From an uncultured Bacteroidota bacterium (lineage in GTDB: Bacteria; Bacteroidota; Rhodothermia; Balneolales; Balneolaceae): DNA of 64,000 nt. A program made the position numbers and the translations under genes. Positions 8,028 through 17,244 of this stretch are shown here, piece after piece (the stretch's first letter is position 1; each line of letters starts with the position of its first letter). The notes under the pieces were generated by a model. It was not told the DNA's origin. It was given only the letters and a program-made list of their open reading frames with translations, and searched no databases. The stretch covers positions 29,634 to 93,633 of the forward strand of contig CAJXOH010000002.1 in NCBI GenBank assembly GCA_913057895.1, written 5' to 3'.

Positions 8028-9383
8028 TCAACGAAGCTCGTCTGACCCCATTAGCGTAACAGACCGTTGGATTCTTTTACCGTCTCGAAGCAAGGTTAAC
8101 TGAACCGTTTCACCAGGGCGATGCATTGCAATGCGTTCTTGGAGTTGATTGGTTTCACGAACATTCACGTCGTTGACTGCAATGATTACATCTTCCGTTT
8201 GAAGGTGATTGTATGCGTCGCTAGCTTCAACCACACCCACGACGAGGATTCCAGCAACTTCTTCCAGACCTAATTCCTCTGCGATTGCATTATTGACGGA
8301 TGAAATGGTTACACCTAGTAATCCTCTTTGTGCTTCGCCCACCTCAATGATATCGGTTGCAACTTTCAGTGCTAAATTACTTGGCACTGCAAATCCATAT
8401 CCCTGATAGCTTCCGCTTCGACTCGCAATGGCGGTATTTATTCCCACAAGTTCCCCCCGCAAATTCACCAATGCTCCCCCACTATTTCCTGTATTAATCG
8501 CAGCATCGGTTTGAATAAAACTTTCGATACTCAAGGCATCATCAATGATTTCTACCTGACGACTAAGAGCACTCACAATCCCAGCTGTCACTGTAGATCG
8601 CAATCGGAATGGATTCCCAATGGCTAACACCCAATCACCCACAGTTACCCCATCTGAATCCCCAACAATCACAGGTCGAAGGTCATCTGCTTGAATTTTT
8701 AACACCGCGATGTCAGTACTCGGATCTGTTCCAACAATGGTTGCATCAAATTCTCGATTATCGACGAGCGTAATACGAACATCACCCTGACTGGCACCAT
8801 CAATGACATGAGCATTTGTAAGAATAAAGCCATCTTGACTTAGAACAACACCACTACCCATCGCACTCACTTTTGGGTGTCGGTACGATCGACGAGGGGC
8901 CTCTGAAGGTGACTCTTGTTGTGACTCATCATCTAAGTTCTGCTCTTGTCCACCTTGCTCGTCACGCTCGGTTTCATTGTTGCGCTCACTTTCTGTGTCT
9001 CGTTCTCGTTCACGAAACCACTCTTCTTGCATACGACGTGAGCCAAAAAAATCAACCTCTACCATAGCTTCAACCGAAACAACAGAGGGGGTTAATTCAG
9101 AAGAAATGGACTGAAATGTCTTGCCCATTGCCTCAAGGGATGGCACTTCCTGCTCAACGATCTGATCCTGGTCCAATGCGCTCGATGTCCCCTGCGATGG
9201 TGTTCGATTCTGAGTGTTACGATCCGCAACACGGATTTCCGTAATACGAACAACATCGGGTCTTGCCTCTGAAGCCAGACGTGAATCAGAGAGTACAGGT
9301 GAAAGATTAAGCACGAGTAGAGCGCCAACAGCACCCGCTAATATGATGCTAGTAATCCATAATACAAACGTTCGTGTGGACAT
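8028..9383 (-). CDS. HtrA/DegP-like periplasmic serine protease with one PDZ domain
   Basis: A membrane-anchored or exported quality-control protease that cuts misfolded envelope proteins. In order: N-terminal signal anchor (about 5-27), variable region, a trypsin-like domain (about 95-340) with catalytic His192 in LTNAHV, Asp224 in STDIAVL and Ser301 in TGNSGGAL, and a single PDZ domain (about 350-445). Within the protease domain, before the GSGVV strand, a hydrophilic Glu/Arg/Gln/Ser insertion (about 120-170) sits where DegP carries its regulatory LA loop. One PDZ domain makes it more DegS- or HtrA-like than DegP. It is monocistronic or leads no obvious operon, and its stop nearly abuts that of icd. 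Confidence 0.93.
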   Translation of the reverse strand: MSTRTFVLWITSIILAGAVGALLVLNLSPVLSDSRLASEARPDVVRITEIRVADRNTQNRTPSQGTSSALDQDQIVEQEVPSLEAMGKTFQSISSELTPSVVSVEAMVEVDFFGSRRMQEEWFRERERDTESERNNETERDEQGGQEQNLDDESQQESPSEAPRRSYRHPKVSAMGSGVVLSQDGFILTNAHVIDGASQGDVRITLVDNREFDATIVGTDPSTDIAVLKIQADDLRPVIVGDSDGVTVGDWVLAIGNPFRLRSTVTAGIVSALSRQVEIIDDALSIESFIQTDAAINTGNSGGALVNLRGELVGINTAIASRSGSYQGYGFAVPSNLALKVATDIIEVGEAQRGLLGVTISSVNNAIAEELGLEEVAGILVVGVVEASDAYNHLQTEDVIIAVNDVNVRETNQLQERIAMHRPGETVQLTLLRDGKRIQRSVTLMGSDELR

Positions 9384-9446
9384 AAATAGAGTGCCTCGAT
9401 CTTAGATTCTACCATGAGGATGATCCTCGAGTGAATAACCTACGTC

Positions 9447-10214
9447 TTACGATGGAAAAAACCACATCGAATCCGATTTTCTTGGCGAAAGGCCATCCAC
9501 ATGATACCCTAAATAACGATCCAAGTGCTGAATTAGTTGCATCCACTCTGAAGGATTGCGTGAATCATCTTGCAAGGCTAAAGCTCCTTTCCCTTGAGCA
9601 ATGGATTGAATAAATGAACCCTCAAATGGGGTCAAAGCAATAGAACTAACCCCTACTTGTTGGGTCGTTAGTGCCCCATCTTCAATCGTTAAATAGGTCG
9701 TCTTGGAGAATCCTCCGGACCGTAAAGAGTCCCATTCCTCAGAGTCCATAGGTTGAATTCCAAAGCCAAGTACATCCCCAATTCTACATTGAAATGCAGC
9801 AAATGAATGAAATAGAGGTCGATCCAGAGATTGTGTTGAAAGCCATGATAGGTAGTTAGCCGTAGTCTGAAATAGCGCTTCATTTTTTTCCCCATCATGA
9901 ATCAATTGCCCAACAAGCTCCATCACACTGGACACAAGGGCCAACCCTTCCATTTTACTTCGTAATGCGTATGTATCCACCCAAATCGATGATTCCTTGA
10001 CTGTCTGAACGCCCCTAGATGATTTAACATAGGCAACACCTTCCACCATACAACCCGGGTCAAAAAGTCCTTTAAAAGGGCTTTTGGGCTTTCTAGCGCC
10101 ATTAGCCATGACTGCCAACCGTCCGTATGAGCGTGAAAAGACGGTAGCAATCACACCAGATTCACCATAATCTACCTTCCGAAGGACAATCCAGTGATCT
10201 TTTTCTAAACTCAT
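9447..10214 (-). CDS. recO: DNA repair protein RecO
   Basis: Recombination mediator that, with RecR, loads RecA onto SSB-coated single-stranded DNA. The 255-residue protein shows the RecO N-terminal OB-fold pattern: HWIVLRKVDYGESGVIATVFSR, then YGRLAVMANGARKPKSP with the conserved 'G.r...s'. A helical C-terminal domain follows (FHSFAAFQCRIGDVLGFG). The CxxC zinc knuckle found in some RecO proteins is absent. It is a single minus-strand gene between htrA and the divergent trkA. Confidence 0.92.
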   Translation of the reverse strand: MSLEKDHWIVLRKVDYGESGVIATVFSRSYGRLAVMANGARKPKSPFKGLFDPGCMVEGVAYVKSSRGVQTVKESSIWVDTYALRSKMEGLALVSSVMELVGQLIHDGEKNEALFQTTANYLSWLSTQSLDRPLFHSFAAFQCRIGDVLGFGIQPMDSEEWDSLRSGGFSKTTYLTIEDGALTTQQVGVSSIALTPFEGSFIQSIAQGKGALALQDDSRNPSEWMQLIQHLDRYLGYHVDGLSPRKSDSMWFFPS

Positions 10215-10318
10215 GCGTGTATGGTATTGATTTTACATGAGATAAGAAGGATGATAAAACCTTGTTGCTCATTGTAAACCTTGTTAATTTTCATGATCCC
10301 GAAATAAACCCATTCTTT

Positions 10319-11686
10319 TTGAAGATTGTAATCGCAGGCGCAGGCGAAATCGGGTTAGACCTGGCCAAAGTGTTAACCGCTGAAAAGCATGATGTAACCA
10401 TCATCGAGCGGGATGACGATGCCAAGAAATTGGCACGGGAGCTCAATGTACGACTTGTCGAAGGAAATGCAACGTCCTCCACAAAGCTGAAAGAAGCTGG
10501 TGTAGCTTCTGCAGACATTATGATTGCTGTCACAAGCGATGACGGTGTGAACATGATTGCTTCGATGGCTGCTAAAAAAATGGGATGCCCCACCGTTATT
10601 GGACGTATCCGTGAAATGGAGTTATCAGGAGGTGATTGCCCCTTAGATGCTTCTGATCTTGGGATGGATGTAAAAATTCACCCGGAAGAAGAGGCAGCCA
10701 ATGAGATTGTAATGCTACTCAAGCGGACGGTTGCCAGTGATATCGTCGAGATTGCTGATGGATCGTTACAAGTGATTGGTATACGACTCCCTGGGGATGC
10801 ACCTGTGATAGGCCAGACCATCCGGTGGTTTGATGAACACCATCCGGAAATCGACTTTAATGTGATTGCTTTGAATCGCAAGGGCAACACTCTCATGGCT
10901 AAAGGGGATCATAAGCTATTAAAGGATGATCAACTTTTTGCACTTGCTCGCAAGGATGATATTCCAAAGCTCATTGAGACGACAGGTCGTAAAGAAACAC
11001 ATATTGATGATGTCTTGATTGCAGGGGGCTCAGGTGTTGGTGAGATGATTATTCAAAAAATCACCTCAGATCCTGAATTATCGAAACGAGACTGGAATAT
11101 TAAGCTACTTGAACCTGATGAGGATCGTGCCAACGAACTTGCCAATAGGTTCCCCAATGTTCGTGTCTTATTTGGCGAACCCACCAATCCAGATATCCTA
11201 GCTGTGGAAGGAATCGGTGATATGGATGCCTTTTTAGCAGTCACAGATGACGAAGAATCCAATATCATATCCTGTCTCATGGCAAAACACCTTGGAGTGA
11301 GCAAAACCGTTGCCTTGATCTCCAAGAAAGAATACATCCCAATTAGTCAAACTATTGGTTTGGATGCTGCTGTTAACACCAAACTTGCCGCATCTAATGA
11401 AATTCATCGCCACATCCGAGGAGGTAATGTGAAATCTATCACCTCCCTTCATGGAATTACTGCAGATGTAATCGAAATGGAAGTGTCTGCAGGCAGCAAA
11501 GTGGATGGCAAGGCAATCAAGAAAATCAGCTTTCCAGGAGGTGCTGTTGTTGGTGCGATATGGAGTACCAATGCATCTGAGGCAGACATCGTAACAGGAA
11601 ACTCTGTGATGAAGGCTGGCGATCGAGTCATGCTCTTTGCCCAGGCAAACTACCTAGATCGCCTGACCGATCTATTTCAAGGGTAA
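10319..11686 (+). CDS. trkA: Trk potassium uptake regulatory subunit TrkA
   Basis: Cytoplasmic NAD(H)-binding subunit that gates the TrkH potassium channel. The protein has two RCK_N/RCK_C repeats. The first opens KIVIAGAGEIGLDLAK with the GxGxxG Rossmann motif and ends near residue 215. The second begins at about 232 (DVLIAGGSGVGEMI) and ends in a TrkA_C domain. The TTG at 10319 is chosen because the start MKIVIAGAG matches the family N-terminus (455 residues, close to E. coli's 458); an upstream TTG at 10262 would add 19 residues with no counterpart. Its stop overlaps the trkH start by one base, so the two form an operon. Confidence 0.95.
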   Translation: MKIVIAGAGEIGLDLAKVLTAEKHDVTIIERDDDAKKLARELNVRLVEGNATSSTKLKEAGVASADIMIAVTSDDGVNMIASMAAKKMGCPTVIGRIREMELSGGDCPLDASDLGMDVKIHPEEEAANEIVMLLKRTVASDIVEIADGSLQVIGIRLPGDAPVIGQTIRWFDEHHPEIDFNVIALNRKGNTLMAKGDHKLLKDDQLFALARKDDIPKLIETTGRKETHIDDVLIAGGSGVGEMIIQKITSDPELSKRDWNIKLLEPDEDRANELANRFPNVRVLFGEPTNPDILAVEGIGDMDAFLAVTDDEESNIISCLMAKHLGVSKTVALISKKEYIPISQTIGLDAAVNTKLAASNEIHRHIRGGNVKSITSLHGITADVIEMEVSAGSKVDGKAIKKISFPGGAVVGAIWSTNASEADIVTGNSVMKAGDRVMLFAQANYLDRLTDLFQG

Positions 11687-13257
11687 TGACTCGCCAACTC
11701 ATTCACATTCGTAAAGTTCTGTGGGTATTAAGCCTTTTGGTTGGGCTGTTAAGTATCGTTTTGTGTATCCCCCTCATTGTCTCGTTGCTCTATGGAGAAG
11801 GAATTTGGTGGGCCTACCTTGCCAGTGCAGGAGTCACGGCAGGTGTATCAGGGACAGTGTGGCTTTTCACAAACCCTGATCGTATCGATCGTGTGAGAAA
11901 ACGTCGGCATGACCGAAGTCAACATGATTTGGAAACACAGGAGGATTACGAACCGATTTCTCGTGAATTGAATTTACGGGAAGGGCTTATGGTCGTTGGC
12001 TTGATTTGGATCTTGCTCTCCTTGTTTGGTGCGTTACCCTTTACACTTTCGGGCACACTGCAAAGTTACACCGATGCTGTTTTTGAGACAGCTAGTGGTT
12101 TTACTACCACTGGGGCCACTATTCTAGGAGGCGAAACTGCTAGTGGGATTCAAAATCCAGCTATTGAAGATGTTCCCAAAAGTTTATTGTTTTGGCGATC
12201 GTTGAGCCACTGGTTGGGCGGTATGGGGATTATTGTTTTATCAATCGCCATTTTGCCTTTGTTAAATCTTGGAGGAATGAAGCTGTTTTCAGCGGAATCT
12301 TCCATGATGATGACAGATCGCATTACCCCACGTGTGCAAGACACAGCCAAGCAGCTATGGGGGATTTATGTGGCCATGACCGCTGTTCAGTTTGGATTGC
12401 TATGGGCACACCCTACCGTAGGAGCATTCGATGCATTAAATCATGCCATGTCAACCTTAGCAACGGGTGGATTTTCGACCAAAAATGCTTCCGTTGGTGC
12501 ATTTGGGAGTGTTTATGTAGAGATGGTTACGACACTATTTATGTTTCTGGGTGGTGTAAGCTTTGTGCTTCACATGCGACTATTTCGAGGAGATGCAAAA
12601 GGGGTCTTCCAACAGGCTGAACTCCGTTTTTATGCATTGATCACGTTGTTAGCCGTCTCCTTTGTTTCTATATCATTATGGGTATCTAATGGGTATACCG
12701 TAGGGGATGCATTTCGTTACGGCTCCTTTCAAGTGGTCTCTATTTTGACAACAACTGGATTTGGTACAGATGATTATGAATTGTGGAATTCATTCGGGTT
12801 ATTTCTTTTGTTTCTCCTCTTCTTTATTGGCGGAAGTGCAGGATCTACAGCTGGAGGTATTAAAATTTTCAGGGTCATGGTCCTGCTTGAAAATGCACGA
12901 AATGAATTTCGTCGAATTCTTCACCCAAATGTGGTCACTCCTGTTCGATTAGGGCAAAAAGTGGTCGATAATGACACACAGCGGACCGTTCTTAGTTTTG
13001 TGGTCTTTTATTTGGTCTTGTTTGGTATTGGCGCGTTGATCATGTCGGCCCTTGGGTATGATTTTATGTCCGCAGTAGGTGCAAGTATTGCATCCCTTGG
13101 TAGTGTTGGGCCTGGAATCGGTGAATTTGGCCCTATGGATTCATTCGCAGGTGTTCCAATCCTAGGAAAATGGGTGCTCTTACTGATGATGGTGATTGGA
13201 CGACTGGAGCTTTTTACACTCCTTATTCTGTTTACTGCGAGTTATTGGAGAGATTGA
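11686..13257 (+). CDS. trkH: Trk potassium uptake channel subunit TrkH
   Basis: Integral membrane potassium-translocating subunit of the Trk/Ktr superfamily, 523 residues. Four pore-loop repeats with selectivity-filter sequences are visible: ASGFTTTGATI, STLATGGFSTKN, SILTTTGFGTDD and ASLGSVGPGIG, each between membrane helices. This is the standard fourfold arrangement. An extra N-terminal pair of helices and a charged cytoplasmic loop (RKRRHDRSQHD) precede the first pore unit, as in TrkH rather than KtrB. It is translationally coupled to trkA. The last 26 bases overlap the end of the convergent RND-transporter gene. Confidence 0.96.
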   Translation: MTRQLIHIRKVLWVLSLLVGLLSIVLCIPLIVSLLYGEGIWWAYLASAGVTAGVSGTVWLFTNPDRIDRVRKRRHDRSQHDLETQEDYEPISRELNLREGLMVVGLIWILLSLFGALPFTLSGTLQSYTDAVFETASGFTTTGATILGGETASGIQNPAIEDVPKSLLFWRSLSHWLGGMGIIVLSIAILPLLNLGGMKLFSAESSMMMTDRITPRVQDTAKQLWGIYVAMTAVQFGLLWAHPTVGAFDALNHAMSTLATGGFSTKNASVGAFGSVYVEMVTTLFMFLGGVSFVLHMRLFRGDAKGVFQQAELRFYALITLLAVSFVSISLWVSNGYTVGDAFRYGSFQVVSILTTTGFGTDDYELWNSFGLFLLFLLFFIGGSAGSTAGGIKIFRVMVLLENARNEFRRILHPNVVTPVRLGQKVVDNDTQRTVLSFVVFYLVLFGIGALIMSALGYDFMSAVGASIASLGSVGPGIGEFGPMDSFAGVPILGKWVLLLMMVIGRLELFTLLILFTASYWRD

Positions 13258-15829
13258 ATCGCTCCACAAACCACCGTTGAGATTCAAGCACAGAAATAAG
13301 CGCGGGGAGATAAGTTAGGGCTACAAAAAGAGCCATTCCAACTCCTAAGAAGGCCAAAATACCAATGGACTGAAGACCTGGATGTAGTGTAAATAAGAGG
13401 CCACCAAAACCAAGCATCGTAGTAAAAGAGCCAATGGTAATGTGCTGACCTGTGGATCGTAGAACCCAACGAAGGGATCCCCTTCCCTCCTCTCGATAAC
13501 GGGAGACAACATGGATTCCATTATCACAGCCAATACCAAGAATCGCTGGAAGGACAACGAGGTTGTAAAAATTAAATTGAAGATCAAAAAGGAGCATCCA
13601 CCCAAAGAGGAAGAGAAGTCCTACCAACAGGGGTAATGCTGCAATCGATGCCCAAACGACCGAACGCAAGGAGATCGTCATAAAGACAAATACCAGAATA
13701 AACGTCGCAATCACCATGGTAGGCGATTCTTCTCTCATGAGATCTAGCATCTGTGCTGCAACGATGGACGTACTTGCTGCATAGTAAGTGCGGCCACTCT
13801 GAAGGACTACCTCACCGATCTCATCTTTGAATGCGATCGATTTTCGACCATCTGCGATCGAAGATGCTGGGTAAACAATCACAAACTTGCCAATTTCACC
13901 CTCTTGGGTCATAAATCTTGTTTTAAGGAAATCAGGCAACTCTTCTTCTTGTAAAGGCTGAGTGGTTTGCGACCCTTGTCGGAGTAAGTCAAGGTTCTCA
14001 TCCTCCCGATCACGCAGAAATGGATCTTGGAGTCTGTCACGAACGTCCGCAATTAATGAGAGCTTGCGAACTTCGGCAGCTTCGTCATGAGGGAAACGCT
14101 CGGATAAGGACTCAACATCTCCAATCATTGTTTCTGGATTCGCTTGGCGCTTTGAACGAAGGGAATCCACAATTTCAAAAACATCATCATGCGTTTCGGC
14201 TAAAATATAGGCTGGGTTACGACGTCGATTCTCATCAATACCCGAAGCAAATGCCCTGAATGCTAGATACTCCGGAAATTCAGGTTCTAGCTTCCCAAAA
14301 TCGTATTCAAATCGAAGGTTCGAGGATTGAAACACCACTACGATTGCAAGAAATGACCCAATAAGTAACGTAGAGAGTGCGATCCATGAAGGTCGGCCTA
14401 ATCGATCTGAGCGCAGGATTGTACGCTCTTCACCTACGGCATCCTCTGCGAGAGTCGAGGTGGTAAATACCCAACCAAGTCGCTCAAAAAGCACCAAAAA
14501 GGCTGGCAATAGGAACAACATCATTACGAGCGCAAAGAGAATTCCACTTCCAGAAATAAGTCCAAATTCAGAGAATCCTCGAAAATCTGCGATGACAAGT
14601 ATAAATAGAGCAAATGCTGTGGTGAGTGCACTCGCTGTAATCGCTCTACCGGTGGACGAGAAGGTTTGAAGGATCGCTTCCTTGGTGAGTGTGCCAGAGG
14701 ATCGAAGTTCGATGTATCTAGCATAAAAATGGATACCATAGTCAATACCCAATCCAAAAAGGATCACAAATAGTACCGCTGTCATCGTATTTAGAGTCTC
14801 CAAAAACAAATGAGCGATCCCAAATGTCATTAGCAAGCTTAGTATCAGTGGGCCACCAATAATTAATACGGCCACTGGTGAGCGAAGAATCTGGATCAAT
14901 GCTGACCATGTAAGCCCTACAACTCCTTTACCCATTAACCCGGCACGTCGTCGAGCTGAGAGTGTTTTGTTGAAAAAATACAGCATGACCATCAGGATAA
15001 CTGCGGAAATCCCAGAAGCAAAACTTCGTATCACGTCCGATGTCACAGACTCCAATTCATTGAGGTGTCGCTTGAGGCGCCCTCCAGATTGTACATCCAA
15101 GGACGAATACTCTGGGCTCGCAATCATTTCCTCAATGAGATCGTCCACAGACGTAAATAGAATCTCAAGCCCACGAAGGTCACTTTTGGAGATCGTTGGG
15201 TAGAGCTCAATGACCAGCAATGTGCTATCCGCATTGGTTGGATACTCACTTGGGATGAGTTCGTCATAGAGTTCTTGGAAATCCTCTAATTGATCCACAC
15301 CATCTTGAGATCTGGCTGATGGGTCTTGCTCCAAATCTTCGTCAAAGTCATCGAAAAAGTCTACAAAAAACGGGTTAGCCTCTTCCTTCGCTTGTTGAAT
15401 CTCCTCGTCTAACATCTCAAGCAGTGTCTCCAACTCATCCTCTGTTGCAACGTAAAGGAAGTTGTTTTTAAGCACCTCCGTATCCCTACGGAAGTCAACT
15501 CGAGAAATCAGTGACTGCTCGGTACGAGGGTCTTGAAGTTGCACTACCTGTTCAATAAATGAATCCAAAAAAGCGACATTGCGTGCAAAATCATCTGATT
15601 TTACTGCCACTTGAAGGGGGGTTTCTCCACCTACTGTGTCCTTGAGTTCATTTAGCGCAACCACACTCGGATGCCCCTCCGGCAAAAGGTTGGCTAAATC
15701 AGTGTCTACCCGTAGGTCCGTAGCATACCATCCAGCAAAAGCGGCAATAATACCCACCAGTCCGATGGTGCGCAAAGGTGCTTCAAGGATCGCGCGCAAA
15801 ATAGGGAGCGCGAGGGTATACATTCTCAT
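13232..15829 (-). CDS. MMPL/RND-superfamily exporter
   Basis: An 865-residue RND-superfamily membrane protein with two similar halves. Each has one membrane helix, a large extracytoplasmic domain and a cluster of about five helices. The first half begins GWYATDLRVDTDLANLLPEG, a typical MMPL opening. Both helix clusters contain the GxxxDYG/GxDNG-type signature: FGLGIDYGIHFYARY in the first half and ILGIGCDNGIHVVSRYREEG in the second. Such proteins move lipids or other hydrophobic molecules with the proton-motive force. Size and layout resemble hopanoid-associated HpnN exporters, but no hopanoid genes are visible here. It follows a DUF3047 exported protein by three bases, so the two probably work together. 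Its 3' end overlaps trkH on the opposite strand. Confidence 0.85.
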   Translation of the reverse strand: MRMYTLALPILRAILEAPLRTIGLVGIIAAFAGWYATDLRVDTDLANLLPEGHPSVVALNELKDTVGGETPLQVAVKSDDFARNVAFLDSFIEQVVQLQDPRTEQSLISRVDFRRDTEVLKNNFLYVATEDELETLLEMLDEEIQQAKEEANPFFVDFFDDFDEDLEQDPSARSQDGVDQLEDFQELYDELIPSEYPTNADSTLLVIELYPTISKSDLRGLEILFTSVDDLIEEMIASPEYSSLDVQSGGRLKRHLNELESVTSDVIRSFASGISAVILMVMLYFFNKTLSARRRAGLMGKGVVGLTWSALIQILRSPVAVLIIGGPLILSLLMTFGIAHLFLETLNTMTAVLFVILFGLGIDYGIHFYARYIELRSSGTLTKEAILQTFSSTGRAITASALTTAFALFILVIADFRGFSEFGLISGSGILFALVMMLFLLPAFLVLFERLGWVFTTSTLAEDAVGEERTILRSDRLGRPSWIALSTLLIGSFLAIVVVFQSSNLRFEYDFGKLEPEFPEYLAFRAFASGIDENRRRNPAYILAETHDDVFEIVDSLRSKRQANPETMIGDVESLSERFPHDEAAEVRKLSLIADVRDRLQDPFLRDREDENLDLLRQGSQTTQPLQEEELPDFLKTRFMTQEGEIGKFVIVYPASSIADGRKSIAFKDEIGEVVLQSGRTYYAASTSIVAAQMLDLMREESPTMVIATFILVFVFMTISLRSVVWASIAALPLLVGLLFLFGWMLLFDLQFNFYNLVVLPAILGIGCDNGIHVVSRYREEGRGSLRWVLRSTGQHITIGSFTTMLGFGGLLFTLHPGLQSIGILAFLGVGMALFVALTYLPALISVLESQRWFVERFNLSNNSQ

Positions 15830-15832
15830 ATC

Positions 15833-16642
15833 CTACTGAAAGGGATTACTAGCCTCTTCACGGCGAATCAGTTCAAAATCATCATAATCTGCCGCTGCAG
15901 AGGTTTGTGTGCTGTTTGCATCGCTTAAGATAAGCAGAGCTAAGGGCTTTTGGGGAACTTTATCTCCGAATACTTTCCTGTAAAGGGCGTCTAAATCTAC
16001 CTCCTCGGTGACCCACTGCCCCACAGATTCACGACCTGACTCTTGAACAAAGATCCATTGGTTGCCATAAAGCTTGTCAAACCCTTTTCCAGTAGGTACA
16101 GTGGTACTCCACGTGAATCGAACACTTTTGGGTACGCGCTGAATGAGTACTTTCCCCATCTCATAGACGATGTACACAGAGGCTGCAGTATCATTGAGCT
16201 TATCATCACGCTCATCTGCCCCATTGGGAAGCTCATGGGCACGCCAACGCCATCTGAGGATTGGTGTTTCGGTAAGATCTAGATTAGGACGATTCCTCAG
16301 CGGAAAATTCAGGTGTTTGGCATTTGAGCCTATATATCGGAGAAACCGATTGCCATCTTCCTCAACAATCTCATACTGATACTCCTGTCGATCTTTTCCG
16401 GTGTAGGTAGATGGGATTCCATCGCCATCCCGATTCAGCCAGGAAGCTGGCAAAGTACCCGGCTCATCTTTCTCAAAATTATCGAGAAGTACACCCTGAT
16501 TTGTCTCAATTAAGGCGACAGAACTTAGCTCATTGACGGCTTGTGCAAATGCCTCTTCAATTATCAAGAGAACACTCAAAAAACCAATCAGAGCAAGAAG
16601 TACGGGAAGTTTGGTATTTTTCACAGTGTTAATGATACGCAT
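15833..16642 (-). CDS. Exported DUF3047 protein
   Basis: A 269-residue secreted protein. It has an N-terminal signal peptide (hydrophobic stretch about 12-30, likely cleaved near AFAQ-A), then a jelly-roll-like domain. The block LRWRWRAHELPNGADERDDK followed by LNDTAASVYIVYE is the hallmark of DUF3047, where a Trp-rich strand precedes an ADER/KLNDxAA motif. The domain is uncharacterised and looks carbohydrate- or lipid-binding by fold only. The ATG at 16642 is preferred; an in-frame ATG at 16663 would add MKRRGNK. It stands three bases upstream of the RND exporter. The divergent gene starts at 16687, leaving 23-44 bases for two promoters. Confidence 0.8.
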   Translation of the reverse strand: MRIINTVKNTKLPVLLALIGFLSVLLIIEEAFAQAVNELSSVALIETNQGVLLDNFEKDEPGTLPASWLNRDGDGIPSTYTGKDRQEYQYEIVEEDGNRFLRYIGSNAKHLNFPLRNRPNLDLTETPILRWRWRAHELPNGADERDDKLNDTAASVYIVYEMGKVLIQRVPKSVRFTWSTTVPTGKGFDKLYGNQWIFVQESGRESVGQWVTEEVDLDALYRKVFGDKVPQKPLALLILSDANSTQTSAAADYDDFELIRREEASNPFQ

Positions 16643-16686
16643 TTTGTTGCCCCTTCGTTTCAATTTACCTGTAGTATGACCACACT

Positions 16687-17244
16687 ATGAGTCTATATTA
16701 TCCACAGCAAGACACCTCTCAAGGGGATGTGCATTCTACTGAAAACATATCCAGTCGACCTAAAACGAAGTGGATGTGGCGAATATTTTTACTGAATTTG
16801 GTCTTGGTTGGATTTCATCTGGGTGAATTTTGGCCCTTCAGCATCTTTCCCATGTTTTCAAAGGCTGGACAGCCATGGTCACGGGCAATGATTGTAGAAG
16901 TACCTCTGAATCAAGGCACCTTGGATCAGAGTCCTGATGTATGGGAACCCCTCGACATAAACATTCAGGCTTTACAGGCAGTGTCACTTGGTGAGCGAGG
17001 AATCGATAAAATAGATTTTTCGAATTATGTGGGAAAAACAAACCAATGGACCCCAGAAGTTGTAGCAGGTGTGGGTAAAATGATTCCTGATAGACCTGAC
17101 TTTGACAGAGCCTGGCTTGTGCTTAAAGTTCGCGGCCAAATGACAGATGGCAAAGTGACCGTGCAAGGGGAACCTATGGTGGCGTTGACTGCGGACACGG
17201 TTGTGGCCTCTCCCACGTTGACGCAAAACGAGGAACGTCCATGA
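16687..17244 (+). CDS. Membrane-anchored protein of unknown function, partner of the HTTM-like protein
   Basis: A 185-residue protein. A hydrophilic N-terminus is followed by one membrane helix (about 30-50, WRIFLLNLVLVGFHLGEFWP), the aromatic segment FSIFPMFSKAGQPWSR, and an extracytoplasmic domain of about 120 residues. Short proteins with this 'WPFS.FPMFS' pattern occur beside HTTM-type membrane proteins, and here the stop overlaps the start of such a gene by four bases (ATGA). I do not recognise a named domain in the soluble part. The pair is divergent from the DUF3047-RND operon. Confidence 0.6.
   Translation: MSLYYPQQDTSQGDVHSTENISSRPKTKWMWRIFLLNLVLVGFHLGEFWPFSIFPMFSKAGQPWSRAMIVEVPLNQGTLDQSPDVWEPLDINIQALQAVSLGERGIDKIDFSNYVGKTNQWTPEVVAGVGKMIPDRPDFDRAWLVLKVRGQMTDGKVTVQGEPMVALTADTVVASPTLTQNEERP

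Noticed and set aside
12192..12620. 142-codon frame within trkH on the same strand
   Set aside because: A second frame inside a recognised channel gene; no start context or domain.
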